DNA of 64,000 nt from contig NC_016132.3 in assembly GCF_000005505.3 (NCBI RefSeq), positions 22,930,501 through 22,994,500 of the forward strand, given 5' to 3'. Every line of letters begins with the position of its first letter. The first letter of the stretch is position 1. Below the pieces are notes generated by a model. It ran no database searches and was not told the DNA's origin. It saw only the letters and a program-made list of their open reading frames with translations. The position numbers and the translations under genes were made by a program. Source of the DNA: Brachypodium distachyon (lineage: Eukaryota; Streptophyta; Magnoliopsida; Poales; Poaceae). Shown piece after piece: positions 10,665 through 22,690 of the stretch.

Positions 10665-12740
10665 ATATACTCCCCTTAGCCAGGTACAGTACCTGCGAGT
10701 CAGCAAGTACGAGCGTCCCAGCTGGGGGTGGGCCGGCAGGTGACAACCAAACCGACGGCTATACTAAAATTTACGGAGCCTGACAAGGACACACACGTCG
10801 GCTTGTGCTACCGCCGATAGCAGATGGACGGTGAACCGAAGCAAAAGTTGCCGCGTCCGCACGAAAAAGCGAGACGCGGATCACTGCACCTGGATGGGGG
10901 GAAGGAAAGAAGAAGAGTCAAACGCGACGTTAATTCCAAGCGAAGGCCCGCCGGCCTCGTCGACGCCACGCGCGTGGCCGGTCGGCGCATGGGCGCGCGG
11001 CGACCACCACCACTACCGACCGGGTCGGTTTCGGCAGCTCGGCCTCGCGATCCCGCGGGATCTGCAGGGAAAGGGAGAGGCGTGCGTGGCGCTTGAATTG
11101 ATTTTTCTTTTTTTTTTATTATTTTCTTTTCTTTCTTGGTGTTTTAATTCTTTGCTTAGATAGTTAGATACCTGCATCTGCCTGCGTGTGGGCTGGGATG
11201 CAGCTCGCTGAAATATTCTTGGTTTTAAATAGGGACTTTAATGAACGGTTCGGACGGCCCTGCCTATTTCGCGTACGAAAGCTGTGTGTGTCATGGTATC
11301 TCCACCACTGCACGCGTCTCGTGATTCCGAAAGAAAAAGGAAATCATGGATGGAATTCTTATGCCTCAACAGAAGGGTATTGAGGGCGTCCAGGTGTTCT
11401 TTGGATGGTAGTAGAGGTGGTTGTGCGTTTTGTCATGGAGGATGAGACCTCGAGACGAAATCAAGTTTCGGTTTTCGATCGACGGTGTGAAAATGTGTGC
11501 ACCTAGCGTGTCATACCAGGTGTTTGAGAAATGACGTGCCGCTTTAGAAAAAAAAACTAAACTAGTCTAAACCATTTTAACACGGTATTAAATAAAAAAT
11601 GAGATACAACTAGGACAATTACAATACCCGTCGAAAAGAAAAACGACACAAAAAACATAAGCTTTCGAGATATCTCTAGAGCAATATCTATTCACAACAA
11701 GTACACTGGCTAAATAATGAAAAAAGCATTGATCAACCGAACCCACAGTGGCATTGTGTTATCGATGTAGTCGACGTACATCACGTAGCCGAGGCCGCAC
11801 CATGACATCCACGTCATTGGACATAGTCGAAGGTTGATGTGCCATAGAAAATGTGCCGCCAATGAAGTCAACATGCGACTCACTATCGATACCACACCTC
11901 CACATTTCTCGTGCCATTGGTCAAGCCGTGTTACTTAGAATACAACACAACACATATGTGTCAACACACAAAAAAAACATTCCACACCGAAACAACCCCA
12001 CACACACACTACACCTTGGTCTTCACGGATGGCGACGACTTTTTTTTCTTCCTGGAGACGCAGTGATCTCATAGTCAACGATGTTCAAGATTCGTTAACA
12101 AATCCAAGATGCATGCTCCTAGAGGAGCAAATTACGATAAGCTTCACTGGAAACAAGCTACGAACCCACAAGGTTTGGGTTTCTTTACCATCAACTCTCG
12201 GAACATGCTTTGAGATTCTCATTCAATACAAGGAACAAAAATATCCAAAGTCTGCACATGTTCTGTCTCCACATTTTTAAACAAGCGCACATGCATGCTC
12301 TGTTTATCGTTGAACAGCGGGCCCAGCCAGACGTGAAGAAAACAATAATCATATCGCCCTGACGCCACAAAAAATCATCGAAAGAGAAAAGAAAAATCAC
12401 AGGCCAATAGAGGCCTCTCCACCATTTTCTCCCTCTATTCCAACGGCTCACCAGCCAACTGCCCACCTCCCGTCCCCACAAACACCCGTTGCCCAATGAT
12501 ACACGGGTCCCATACTCACCCGGTCCCACAGGACTATCACAACGGACGCTCACAGTTGTACGCGTAGCAGCTTGCGCGAGCTGGCACCAGCAGCCGACCA
12601 CCCCCATCGGCAGATTCCTTTAGAGTCGCTGACCGTGGGACCGTAACCTAAGCCTAGGCCCACCTCGCAGTCTCCGGGTTAGCCTCTGTTCTTGTGGAAG
12701 GATTGCGAAGTCGCCTCTCGCATTCTCCTTCGGCCTGGAC
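10665..12740. other. Upstream region of the RUS6-like gene, no gene supported
   Basis: 10800-11100 is GC-rich with overlapping frames on both strands and no domain. 11100-11150 has a T-rich tract. 11500-12300 is AT-rich with short frames of no recognisable kind. The 138-residue minus-strand frame at 12191-12607 shows no family and overlaps the likely promoter. I treat this stretch as intergenic plus upstream regulatory DNA. Confidence 0.35.
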
Positions 12741-12754
12741 GCGATTGCCTGACG

Positions 12755-12761
12755 TATAAAT
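12755..12761 (+). promoter_or_regulatory. TATA box of the RUS6-like gene
   Basis: TATAAAT lies 113-119 bases before the start codon at 12874, in the context GACGTATAAATCC. This predicts a transcription start near 12785-12795 and a leader of about 80-90 bases. It is the only good TATA motif close to the gene. Confidence 0.5.
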
Positions 12762-12873
12762 CCCTTTGTCTCTCTCCGCGGCGAAACTGCCTCGCTGTAT
12801 CGCGCACCACTCGCAAACCCATCTAAATCTCACCCGGCCCCTAGCCACCCACCCCCGAGGCCCCGACCACCGC

Positions 12874-15800
12874 ATGGCTCCGGCGATGGGGCTCAAGCGG
12901 CCGGCGGCGGCGGCGGCGACGGCAGCGCAGACCATCACCCTGCCCCCGCCGGACGCGCGGGTGGCCGTGCGGGAGGCGGTGCGCGTCGCCGTGCGGGAGG
13001 CCGAGCAGCCGCCCACCGCGAGGGTGTCCGCGGTACAGGCGCCCGCGGCCGCGGTCGACGGGGTCCTGTGCCTCGAGGAGGTGGACGGGAGGCGGTGGAG
13101 CTACGTGGTGGAGGGCGCCGCGTCCTCCGCGGGGAAGCCCGGGAGGGTCAGCGCGAGGGGGCGAGGCGGGTCCGCCGCGCCCGTGGGCGCCACCTTCAGG
13201 GCCGTGCCGCTCCAGTCTCCGCTGCCGCCCGTCGAGGTGATTTATAGCATTCGTAGTGGTTTGGATTGGGTTCGAATGGCGATTGCCATGCCCATGCGTG
13301 TGACCCGTCGTTAGATCCGATCGATACGGATGAAAGAGGTAAAGGTATTTTTGGGTGATTTCGTGGCTGTGCGTTGGTGTTTGCTCGGTAGTTTCGTTTC
13401 TCTGTGGCCAAATTGAGGTTCCGGAGGCTTCAACATATGCGGATTTGCTGTTAGAATTGATGAGATGCGAATTCTGTAGGGTTGCCGAGGTGAATTTTTA
13501 AATCCTATTGAATATTGGATTCGGAATTGCAGGCAAACGGAGTTTGTAGTACTTTTGTTGGTTGATTCTGCCTCTTTCTGGCTGTTGATTCAGTTAGTTG
13601 AATTTGAAGGCCATGCTGGTGGATATTCCAATTAGTGGTTTTACCTGGTCCATTTTTGTAATGCGTAATTTGAACTTCATAATTTAGTGATCAATTCTGT
13701 CTTCATTTGATTTGTTCCCAGTTCAATGGAAGTATGGAACTGCAAGCGCTGTAGTCTTGCTTTGTTCTACAAGGGAGTAAAGTTGCAATTTGCAGACAAA
13801 TTGTTGACAATATCTTATAGCTGCCTGTTAAATAGTGCTACTAAATTCCTTGGATTTTGTTCTTTTGGTTTTAAGTACTGCCTACACCTTTCAAGTATAG
13901 AAAAACACGATGCTTAGAGGCTATAACATGAATGTTGAAATCTTCTAGAGCAACGATGACTAAGAATGATGAACGACACTAATGGTGATACGTAACTTTG
14001 CTATTGCAGGAAATTATGTCCTTCATAAGGTCATATGTTGTTCCTGAAGGTTTTCCAGATAGTGTCACTCCTTCATATGTCCCATACATGACATGGAGAG
14101 CACTGAAGGTATGTTTCCAAACTTTATGTTAAGTTGCATCATTTACCAGATTTAAACATCTCTCGCTAAATTATGATGTTCACTTTTCAGCATTTCTTTG
14201 GTGGTGCAATGAGTGTATTTACAACAAGGGCCTTGTTAAACTCTGTAGGAGTTTCTCAAAGCAGGGCTACGTCCGGTGCCGTGGCTATTAACTGGATATT
14301 AAAGGTATAAATGTTTTGTCTTGAAAAAATTAATGGACTTAGCTGTTGGTATTGTTTAAGTTACTTGTCCAATTAAATTTTGATAAACACTAGACTAATG
14401 ATCCAAATAAATTCTGAGAAGAACTAGTTCCATAAACGACTCAGGAGAAAACGTTACTAGTATAGTAAGTTTCCTTTTTCGAAAAGGAGGATAACCCCCG
14501 GCCTCTGCAACTAGTATAGTAAGTGCAGTCTACTAATGATCCAACTAAATTTTGATAAGAACTAGTTCTTCAAAAGACGCATACTAATGAGGTCTTTACC
14601 ATACCATATCCTTGTATTATCGGTGGTCCTCGCAGGAAAAGAGAAGTGATTGTTAAGTATTCTTCCAGTGTCAATGTAATCGACCTTAACTATTTGTAGT
14701 TTTGGTTATTGTCTTATTATTATTTTTCATTGCTACAGGATGGTGCTGGGCGTGTTGGAAAAATGCTTTTTGCACGTCAAGGGAAGAAATTTGACTATGA
14801 CCTAAAGCAGGTGTAATATTTGAAGCCAATGTTTTGCAGAGCTTTTGAATTTTATTTTGGTCTGTGCAGTAGACTAATTTAAATCAAAATTTTCTACAGC
14901 TCCGCTTTTCTGGCGATCTCTTGATGGAACTGGGAGCTGGGATAGAGTTAGCTACTGCAGCTTTCCCCCACCTTTTCCTACCGCTGGCTTGCATGGCTAA
15001 TGTTGTTAAGGTTTGACCCTTTTCCTTGCTGCAGCAAGTTCTGTCATTTGCAGCCTATCATTTCAAAAAGGCTGATGGGATATGTTCTGTCTGTCTGATG
15101 AAATCGTTCCATTCAGAATGTTGCTGCTGTTACATCAACCTCAACCCGCACACCGATCTACAAGGCGTATGCAAAAGGAGAAAATATTGGAGATGTTACT
15201 GCTAAAGGAGAAAGTGTTGGGAACATCGCTGATCTGGTAACCATTCATGTCTTGCATTTGTGTTCTCCCACTGTTTTCTACCCCCTATGTTCCGAAATAT
15301 AAGGCGTTCCCAGTCTGGAATGCACAACCTGTATGCTTTTGACTTACAACATGACTACAAAATTAATTAAAGGAACACTTGACGTAAAAGTATTCTGCAA
15401 GGCAAATACAATGGATATCATTGCTACATGTTCAATCCATATCTTTCACATATATCAGTGGTCAAAGTTTTAGTGTTGACTGCACGCATATTTATATGCC
15501 TTATATTTTGGAGGGGAGGGAGTATTAGTTTGTTTGTAGGGCATGCAGGTTGGATCAGCTGCTGTATTAATGCTGTGTAGACTGAACTATCGATTTTTTT
15601 TATTGTTATGAATGTTACTGTTTTAATATGTAAATATGGATATAATAGTTATCTAATTTTTTACTTATTGTTTCTTTTTGTGAAGTTGGGAACTGGTATG
15701 AGCATTCTAATTTCAAAGAGAAATCCATCATTGGTGGCTTCATTTGCCTTCTTGTCTTGTGGATATCTCCTTAGTTCATATCGTGAGGTTTGCTTCTAAA

Positions 15801-17199
15801 TTATATTTTCCTACCATTATGATCAAATCCTTCTGATAAACTTGTCAGCTAATCAGACTAATATTGTTCTGTTGCCAGGTGAGATCTGTTGTGCTGAATA
15901 CACTAAATACGGCAAGATTCACTGTGGCAGTGGATTCCTTTATAAAGACGGGTATGTGAACTGTTTCTGTTAGAAATTTCCTTCTGGTCAGATTTTTTCA
16001 AGGTTTGTAAAAAAAAGTAAATATACAGTTCCCTCAAATATACTGCAGACACCACTGTCTGTCAAATAAATATCTTTGGATACTTTATAAATATGAGAAA
16101 TGCCAAATGATATTCATCACACTCAATCTGCACATTGTTGAGTTCTACAATGTAGAATTATAAATTTGGAACTCCCGAACTAATGCAGTATGGAGAATCA
16201 TACGCAAATATGGAGTTATTTTTAAAATCCTTGAGCAGTTACGGTACTTGGTCTAATATTGAGTCTCTGATTTTAATGATGCAGGGCATGTTCCTTCATT
16301 GAAAGAAGGAAACTTAGAGGAGACAATATTTAATCCGCCTTGGAGGCATCAGCCAGTTGCAATAGGTTTGCGACTATGCTCTTATTTTTTGTTAATGATT
16401 TTGGACTGTAGACCCTTTTGATAACCTTTTTCAATTTCATAGGATCAAGATTTGGAGAGGCATTTCAGGAACCTGCCTCGTTTGTTTCTACAAGTCCGCT
16501 GTTTGAGGTACTATCTTGTTTACTCCACTCAGTGTTGTCCTCACGATGGTGATTCCTTTCCTTCTTTTAGTACAATCAAAGATTAGTATGTGAAGTTGTG
16601 ATGACATGATTTCAGGATGAGAGGTACATTGTTACATATAACCCTACAAAGGACAAGGTTTATGCTTTGCTCAAGGACCAAGCTAAGCCAGATGACATTC
16701 TCAAAGCTGCTTTCCACGTAAGCACTGATTGCTAACATTCCGCTGATTAAGTTCGTTTGCACTTAATTAAACCCTTCAAATGTGTTCGGTTTGCAGGCAC
16801 ATGTGTTGCTGCATTTTATTAATGCATCACATGCTAATCTTAATGCACGGAAGCACATGAACTCCAACCGAGGTTCATACCAGTATGTAAACCCAAACCC
16901 ACTGAACATGGACTTTTTACCACACATTGAAGAATCTTGCAAGATTGTTACATCATCCTATGGAATATTCAAGAGGAAAGCAAGAGAACAGGTGACCTAA
17001 TTATCTTTGTTATCAACATGATGCCCCTTGCTCTTGTTAAAACTACTAATGAACAAATAGCCTGAAAAAAAAATCCAGGACATCACTGTAATGACAAGCA
17101 AAATAACATTCTTATTTTTCTTTTTCATAGGGATGGATAATGTCAGAATCACTCCTTAACCCAGGCCGAGCTCGGTTGTGTGGAGTAGTACCACAATGA
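12874..17199 (+). CDS. RUS6: ROOT UVB SENSITIVE family protein (DUF647), RUS6-like
   Basis: A 521-residue protein from 13 exons: 12874-13236, 14010-14108, 14191-14304, 14739-14810, 14900-15010, 15117-15236, 15686-15787, 15879-15951, 16285-16365, 16443-16507, 16616-16717, 16797-16991 and 17131-17199. Every intron is GT-AG and the phases join without a break, so the model is well supported. The N-terminus is Ala/Pro/Arg-rich and variable, as in plastid-associated members. From about residue 122 the conserved DUF647 core starts (EIMSFIRSYVVPEGFPDSV, YMTWRALKHFFGGAM, DGAGRVGKMLFARQGK, GAGIELATAAFPHLFLPLA), and it ends in PGRARLCGVVPQ. Known: RUS1/RUS2 act in UV-B sensing, vitamin B6 homeostasis and auxin transport; RUS6 is required for embryo development in Arabidopsis. 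The biochemical activity is unknown. A second in-frame ATG four codons downstream has the better context. The RUS6 rather than RUS1-5 assignment is from memory of the family. A partial copy lies at 20996-22690. Confidence 0.85.
15281..15522. mobile_element. Stowaway-type MITE in intron 6 of the RUS6-like gene
   Basis: Seen: the left end CCCCCTATGTTCCGAAATAT and, in reverse complement of the right end, CTCCCTCCCCTCCAAAATAT. It is flanked by TA at 15279-15280 and 15523-15524. About 242 bp, non-coding. It lies wholly inside the intron between the exons ending at 15236 and starting at 15686, so it should be spliced out. Confidence 0.75.
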
Positions 17200-17740
17200 T
17201 CTACGCATTTTCCTTTGCGATGATCAACGGGATGAGATAATTCTTTCTCATACATTGGAGTCCAGACCTATGTGAGTCAGCGGGTCCATAAATCAATCTT
17301 ATTCAGCTCATCTGCTTGGCATGAACCAAACTGTGGTGAGACTACGAAGAACAACACTTGGCCTGCAGCTTGTAGCGTCCCAACTCTTACGATTGTGGCT
17401 TGCTGACTTATGGAAGGACTGATTAGGAGACCTGTAACTAACAGAAAAAGCTGCCTGACAAGTTCTTGTATATGTATTTGGTACTGTATAATGATATCCG
17501 ACAAATTGTAGTCGGTGTAGGTGTCCGTCGGCTGAGTTATTGTATGGAGTCTGACTGCAGTTTCCCCCCGCTGACATTGCTTTACTGTGGGTTCTTTCAT
17601 CTTTGTTCCGTGACTCGGCTGCTGTAAATGCCAGTTTTTCGTAAAGAGCTCTGTTTAGTTTTCACGTCAAGGAGTTCTTGACATTGTTGTTTAGTGTTTG
17701 TGGTTCACACCTTTGTGCTTGGATCTTCAACATAGGGCGC
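17200..17740 (+). other. 3' untranslated region and flank of the RUS6-like gene
   Basis: Non-coding sequence after the stop codon. It is repeated in diverged form at 22129-22690, which shows that the duplication included the whole 3' flank. About 100 bp near 17280-17385 are present here and missing in the other copy. AATAAA-like sequence at 17757-17775 could serve polyadenylation. Confidence 0.55.
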
Positions 17741-18470
17741 CTGTGTTATGTTAGGAAATAAATTAAAATAAAATGTTACTCATTCCTTTCAAATATTCGA
17801 GGCAATACAGAACCTTATGACAGACCGGTCAGACTATGATCACTATCATAGCTGGCGACGATCCTACTTGGGACTCCAAACCCTGTCGTGAGGCCTTATG
17901 TGACGAATTCTTTAGACCTCCCAAGGCGATCGTGGTGACTGTATCGGTCCCTATTCAATTGGTGAACACAATAATCGTGAAGAAGGGGAAATTGAAGCCC
18001 CCGTGGGATACCAGAGAAGAACTTGGGAAAAACCAGCCCCCGATCCGTAGATTGTCATGACACGGGTATCATCTACTATAGGGCTTGACTGGGTTGGTGA
18101 AATTTTTGTGTGTGGAACTGGTACGTCACACATTCAGTCTTTCCGACCTGGATTCGAAAGGAGGATGAGCTTACACACTTCAAGTTCAACGGGTTTCATC
18201 GAGCAGATGTGTGCCCTGCACTGCACCTGAGAGGTACATTCCATGAGCATTCCACTTGCGTTTCCGTATTAGAGGTAGAGGACATCATTTTAAACACGGA
18301 ATGCTCGAAAAATGTGCCTTGTCCTTGTTGAAAAATTAGGTAATTTCGATGAATATTTAATCCAGAAAGACAGTGTGTAAAACATGTAGCATATTATATC
18401 ATGCAAACTAGACAAATTAAATAGCAACGCACAGCAATAAAACCCATCTAATTTCACGGCATGAATAATA
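17741..18470. other. Intergenic DNA between RUS6 flank and copia fragment
   Basis: Short frames only (17836-18060, 18110-18331). No domain or repeat partner recognised. Possibly degraded transposon sequence. Confidence 0.3.
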
Positions 18471-19343
18471 GAACTACTAATCAAAATCAACAAGAAAGAG
18501 CAGATTACGTACGGTGCTGTGCTCTTTTCTTGTGTTTGTTTGTTGAGGTCGGTAACGAGTCCGGTGGTGTCGATGTTCACGCCGGCAGCAGCTGCAGCCT
18601 TGACTACCTCCTGAGCAGCGGCCAGTGCTTGCGCTTGTGCCTGTGCAGCAGCAGTTGCCTGGGCTTGGAGTTGGGCAGCCTGCTGCTGTGCTTGGAGTTG
18701 TGCAGCCTGCTGCTACTGAGCTAAAGCGGCAGCCTGAGCCGCGGGATCTCCGAGGTCGTCGGCCATTGGTGATGAAGATGCCGACGAAATAGAGACGTGA
18801 AGAAGCGAGCAGTCGCGTGAGAACGCTCCCCAAAAACCTTATCGACCGTCTCCCGGGCAGGATCTCGAAGGTCGGGGTTCCGGAGGCCTGCTCTCCCGGC
18901 GATCTGTGCACGCAGTCGACGGGATGGAGCAGCGGTTGGCAGCGAACAACGAGATTGGATCGTGGGCGTGACGGCTAGGGTTGCACGCAGGCGGACTTCG
19001 GTTCGGTTTAGGAAACCAAAACCGACTCCGCAATTATCGGGATTCGTTACGCGTCCGCAACGGATTCCGACTGCCAAAAAGATAAGCACAACCCGGCTCG
19101 AACTCGATCCACGAAACGCGCGGGTCGTGACGAGGCGAACGGAGGAGGAGGAGGAGCGCGCGTAGGGATTTTCCTTGCTCACTTGCTCAAGAGGTGAGAA
19201 ACAATATACCTTATATATTGGTCCAACTCCCCCTAAACTAGTAATGTGGGACTATTCCCACTTCCTCATCCCACTACATGAATGGGCTTTTGAAATTTTC
19301 CAAGAATTAATTTCAGATTGGACCTTGGACCCAAAATTCCAAC
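18471..19343 (-). mobile_element. LTR-retrotransposon fragment (copia-like LTR start plus gag start)
   Basis: Seen on the minus strand: TGTTGGAATTTTGGGTCCAA starts at 19343, the form of many grass copia LTR starts. It is followed by a leader and, at 18766, an ATG opening MADDLGDPAAQAAALAQ, which is interrupted by TAG at 18713-18715 and continues in frame as Gln/Ala-rich repeats (QQAAQLQAQ). The frame ends after LNKQTQEKS near 18520. This resembles the start of a gag protein. A second LTR, primer site and pol are not seen, so it is a truncated, dead fragment. Confidence 0.45.
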
Positions 19344-20348
19344 AGTCCTCGGGTAAAAACTTGATCCGAACATTTGGACGGTTTCCATCCATGAATTCTC
19401 GAACTCGAGCGGTGCGATGAGGTCCCCACCACACTTTTGGGCGCGTCAAAACCTGGTGACCGCCGAGTAATTTGTAGGTCTCTGGTCTCGTGAACCATGA
19501 CATCCTTCGTCGTCGTTTTCTAGTGACACTGGATGCCTCGCAAGATCCTGTTAAAAAAGATCCCGGAGACTGAAGAAGGCTAGCCGGGCGAGACTATCGG
19601 CGAGGTGAAGCCGTGAAGGACATCCCTGAGCCCGAGGAGTTCTACTGCAGCTTCCTCGCCTCCATAAGTTAAGCTGCCATGATCTTGCTTGAGGTTTATA
19701 GATTTAGCAAACTTGCATCACCTCTAGAACTCGTTAGGTTCTACGTATTCACGAACAACCGGTTGAAACCAAGTGCCGATGCTACTCGTAGAACCACAAG
19801 CGAACCTGAGTAGGTGATAGGTCTCGCGTACCATAACTTCTTCGTTCACGTCATCTTTTTGACGTCAGAAACGGCTTCAGAAACGACTAACGACGGGAGC
19901 GATGGGCAGCTTTCTGAATTCTGAGTCTGAACGTCTTTGACATTTCCGCTGAAGAGAAGATTGAAATTGGCAATACTACACCAACCAACGGTTTACAGAC
20001 AACTCAGAGTCAGAGCAACAAGAACTGCCAGGGTCAAGAGTGAATCAACTCAACAGTGTTCGATTGAAATGAAAATCAAGTCTACAAGCTAGAATGCTAG
20101 GCCATATCTGCAGACATTCGGGCGTGCTTAGCGACCCGGGAGATTAGTCCCCTCTTGGCTTTTTTCCTTTTCTTTTCTTTTTCCGTTTTCCTCCTGGGAT
20201 CCACTTAGATCTCTTTGTACACTTCTACTCTTCCTAATCGAATGACGGGGATCGACCGTCTTTTCCTAAAAAAAAAAGATATCTGCAGACATTGACGATT
20301 TGGCGCTGGCGCTGGTTCCGTTCCAAGTCCCGCTGGTGCTTGTCGTTG
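19344..20348 (+). other. Degenerate transposon-like DNA with a LINE-style tail
   Basis: No coding domain is recognisable. Near the end, TTTTTCCTTTTCTTTTC, then TCTCTTTGTACACTTCTACT, AATCGAATGACGGGGATCG and an A-run at about 20269-20278 resemble a plant LINE 3' terminus. The remainder (19500-20150) is unassigned and may derive from the same or another element. Confidence 0.3.
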
Positions 20349-20843
20349 TTATGCCCTAGCCCTCTTGTTGCTGCAGTCTGGGCACTTCTAGTGCTTGATA
20401 TGCTCAGCTCGAGCAGGCGTGATCTTCACACATTTTCCATGGTACCACCGCTCGCAGTTATCGCAGCAGATCCAGAACTCATCCTTGCCATCGTTTGTTC
20501 CACAAGTTCCACACAAGGTATTGTCGCGCTCTTCCTCCTCTTCTTCTCCATAGTCTTCGCCGTTATCATCTTCATCCTTGGGGGGAGCCACCACCTTCGG
20601 GGCCTTTGAATGAGACTCCGGTCTTGATGGCTACAAACGAAGCATGCTATTAGTGACTGTCTTGTACTCATAAGAAGTAGTACTTCAAGGTGGCATAAAA
20701 AGTATCTAAACTTACAATTTGTGCTTGGCTTATTGTTCTTGTTCGTACTGTTGGGGCCCTTCTCCTTGGTTTGTTTCTTTGCAGCCCCGGTCACAACTTC
20801 AAATATTGTAGGCAAGTTATTTATCATGTTAAAGAGCCGCCTC
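20349..20843 (-). pseudogene. Alfin-like PHD finger protein, last two exons, broken
   Basis: Seen on the minus strand: exon 20843-20716 encodes [20 protein letters not shown] then [11 protein letters not shown], and exon 20630-20349 encodes [13 protein letters not shown], an acidic run, then [20 protein letters not shown] and [20 protein letters not shown]. These are the C-terminal parts of plant Alfin-like proteins, whose PHD finger binds H3K4me3. Breaks: TAG at 20388-20390 replaces the codon expected to be Tyr, cutting off the last 12 residues with the final zinc-binding pair (CPDC), which are still readable downstream. The splice phases of the two exons also do not match as read. The N-terminal Alfin domain is missing. 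It faces the neighbouring RUS6 fragment in opposite orientation. Confidence 0.8.
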
Positions 20844-20995
20844 CTGCGCAGGAGATAAAACAGACAAGAGGTTGTCAGACACCCATGGTAGCAGGAAACA
20901 GTTTTTTTACTGAACGCATAATAACCAGACCATATTTATTCCATAAAAAAACAGACCATATTTATATATCACTATGTGGATTCAGTACGACCATG

Positions 20996-22690
20996 GAAGA
21001 TTCTGTAAATATGGGAAATGCCAATTGATATTTCATCATACTCAGTCTGCACATTGTTGAGTTCTACAATGTAGAAGTATAAGATATGGAACTTCCAGAC
21101 TAATGCAGTATAAAGAACTGTATGTAAATATGATTATTTTGAAAATCCTTGAATGCTCCTTGCAGTACTTGGTCTAATATTCAGTCTCTTATTTTAATGA
21201 CGCAGGGCATGTTCCTTCATTGAAAGAAGGAAACTTAGAGGAGACAATATTTAATCCGCCTTGGAGGCATCAGCCAGTTGCGCTAGGTTTGCGACTATGG
21301 TCTTATTTATTTGTTGATGAATTTGGACTGTAGACCCTTTTGATAACCTCTTTCAATTTCATAGGATCAAGATTTGGAGAGGCATTTCAGGAACCTGCTT
21401 CGTTTGTTTCTATAAGTCCTTTGTTTGAGGTACTATCTTGTTTACAGTTTACTTCACTGAGTGTTGTCCTCACGATGGTGATTCCTTTCCTTCTTTTAGT
21501 ACAATCAAAGATCAGTATGTGAAGTTGTGATGAGATGATTTCAGGATGAGAGGTACATTGTTACATATAACCCTACAAAGGACAAGGTTTATGCTTTGCT
21601 CAAGGACCAAGCAAAGCCAGATGACATTCTCAAAGCTGCTTTCCATGTAAGCACTGATTGCTAACTATTTCGATAACATTCCACTGATTAAGGTCATTTG
21701 CACTTATTTACACCGTTCAAATTTGTTCGGTTTGCAGGCACACGTGTTGCTGCACTTTATTAATGCATCGCATGCTAATCTTAATGCACGGAAACACATG
21801 AACTCCAACAGAAGGTTCATACCAGTATGTAAACCCAAACCCACTGAATATGGACTTTTTACCACACATTGATGAATCTTGTAAGATTGTTACATCATCC
21901 TATGGAATATTCAAGAGGAAAGCAAGAGAACAGGTGACCTAATTATCTTTGTTACCTTGCTCTTGTTAAACTACTAATGAACAAATAGCCTGGGGAAAAA
22001 ATTCCAGGACATCACTGTGATGACATGCAAATTAACATCCTTATTTTTCTGTTTCATAGGGATGGATAATGTCAGAATCACTCCTTAACCCTGGCCGAGC
22101 TCGGTTGTGTGGAATAGTACCACTATGATCTGCATGTTTTCCTTTGCGGGATGAGATAATTCTTTTTCATACATTGGAGTCGAGACCTATGAGTCTGCAG
22201 CTTGATAGCCTCCCAACTTTTAAGATTGTGGCTTGCTGACTCATGGAGGACTGATTAGGAGACCTGTAACTAACGGAAAAAACTGCCTGACAAGTTATTG
22301 TATTCCTCCGTCCAACAAAAGATATCTCAATTTTGACTAAATTTGAATACATCTATACACTAAGTCATGTCTAAATACATCCAAATTTTGACAAACTGAG
22401 ACATCTTTTGTTGGACAGAGAGAGTATATATATTCGATATACTGTATAATGATATCCGACAAATTGTAGTCGGTGTAGGTGTCCGTCGGCTGAGTTCTTG
22501 TATGGAGTCTGACTGCATTTCCCCCGCTAACGTTGCTTTACTGTGGGTTCTTCGTTCCGTGACTCGGCTGCTGTAAATGCCAGTTTTTCCTTAATGAGAG
22601 CTGTGTTTAGTTTTCATGCGAGTTCTTGACAATGTTGTTTACCGTTTGCAGTTCATACCTTTGTGCTTGGATCTTAAATAGAAGGCGCAT
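20996..22690 (+). pseudogene. Partial duplicate of the RUS6-like gene (last five exons and 3' flank)
   Basis: Seen: homology to 16078-17735 runs from intron 8 through the 3' flank. Exon equivalents are 21206-21286, 21365-21429, 21545-21646, 21738-21933 and 22060-22128, all with intact splice sites. One extra base in the fourth (about 21809-21813, CAACAGAAGG against CAACCGAGG) shifts the frame within the HMNSN segment, so the conserved end cannot be made. Most other differences are single substitutions, including silent ones and a few replacements (for example GVVPQ to GIVPL). Exons 1-8 and the promoter are absent. The copy also lacks about 100 bp of 3' flank and gained a MITE at 22303-22424. 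Confidence 0.9.
22303..22424. mobile_element. Stowaway-type MITE in the RUS6 duplicate
   Basis: Seen: ends TTCCTCCGTCCAACAAAAGA and, in reverse complement, CTCTCTGTCCAACAAAAGAT, with TA on both sides (22301-22302, 22425-22426). 122 bp, non-coding. It is missing at the equivalent position of the parent copy (near 17475), so it inserted after the duplication. Confidence 0.85.

Noticed and set aside
12654..13016. 120-codon minus-strand frame opposite RUS6 exon 1
   Set aside because: Mirror of a GC-rich coding exon on the other strand; no independent support.
21206..22128. Second functional RUS gene
   Set aside because: Only the last five exons are present, with a frameshift in the fourth of them and no promoter or N-terminal exons.
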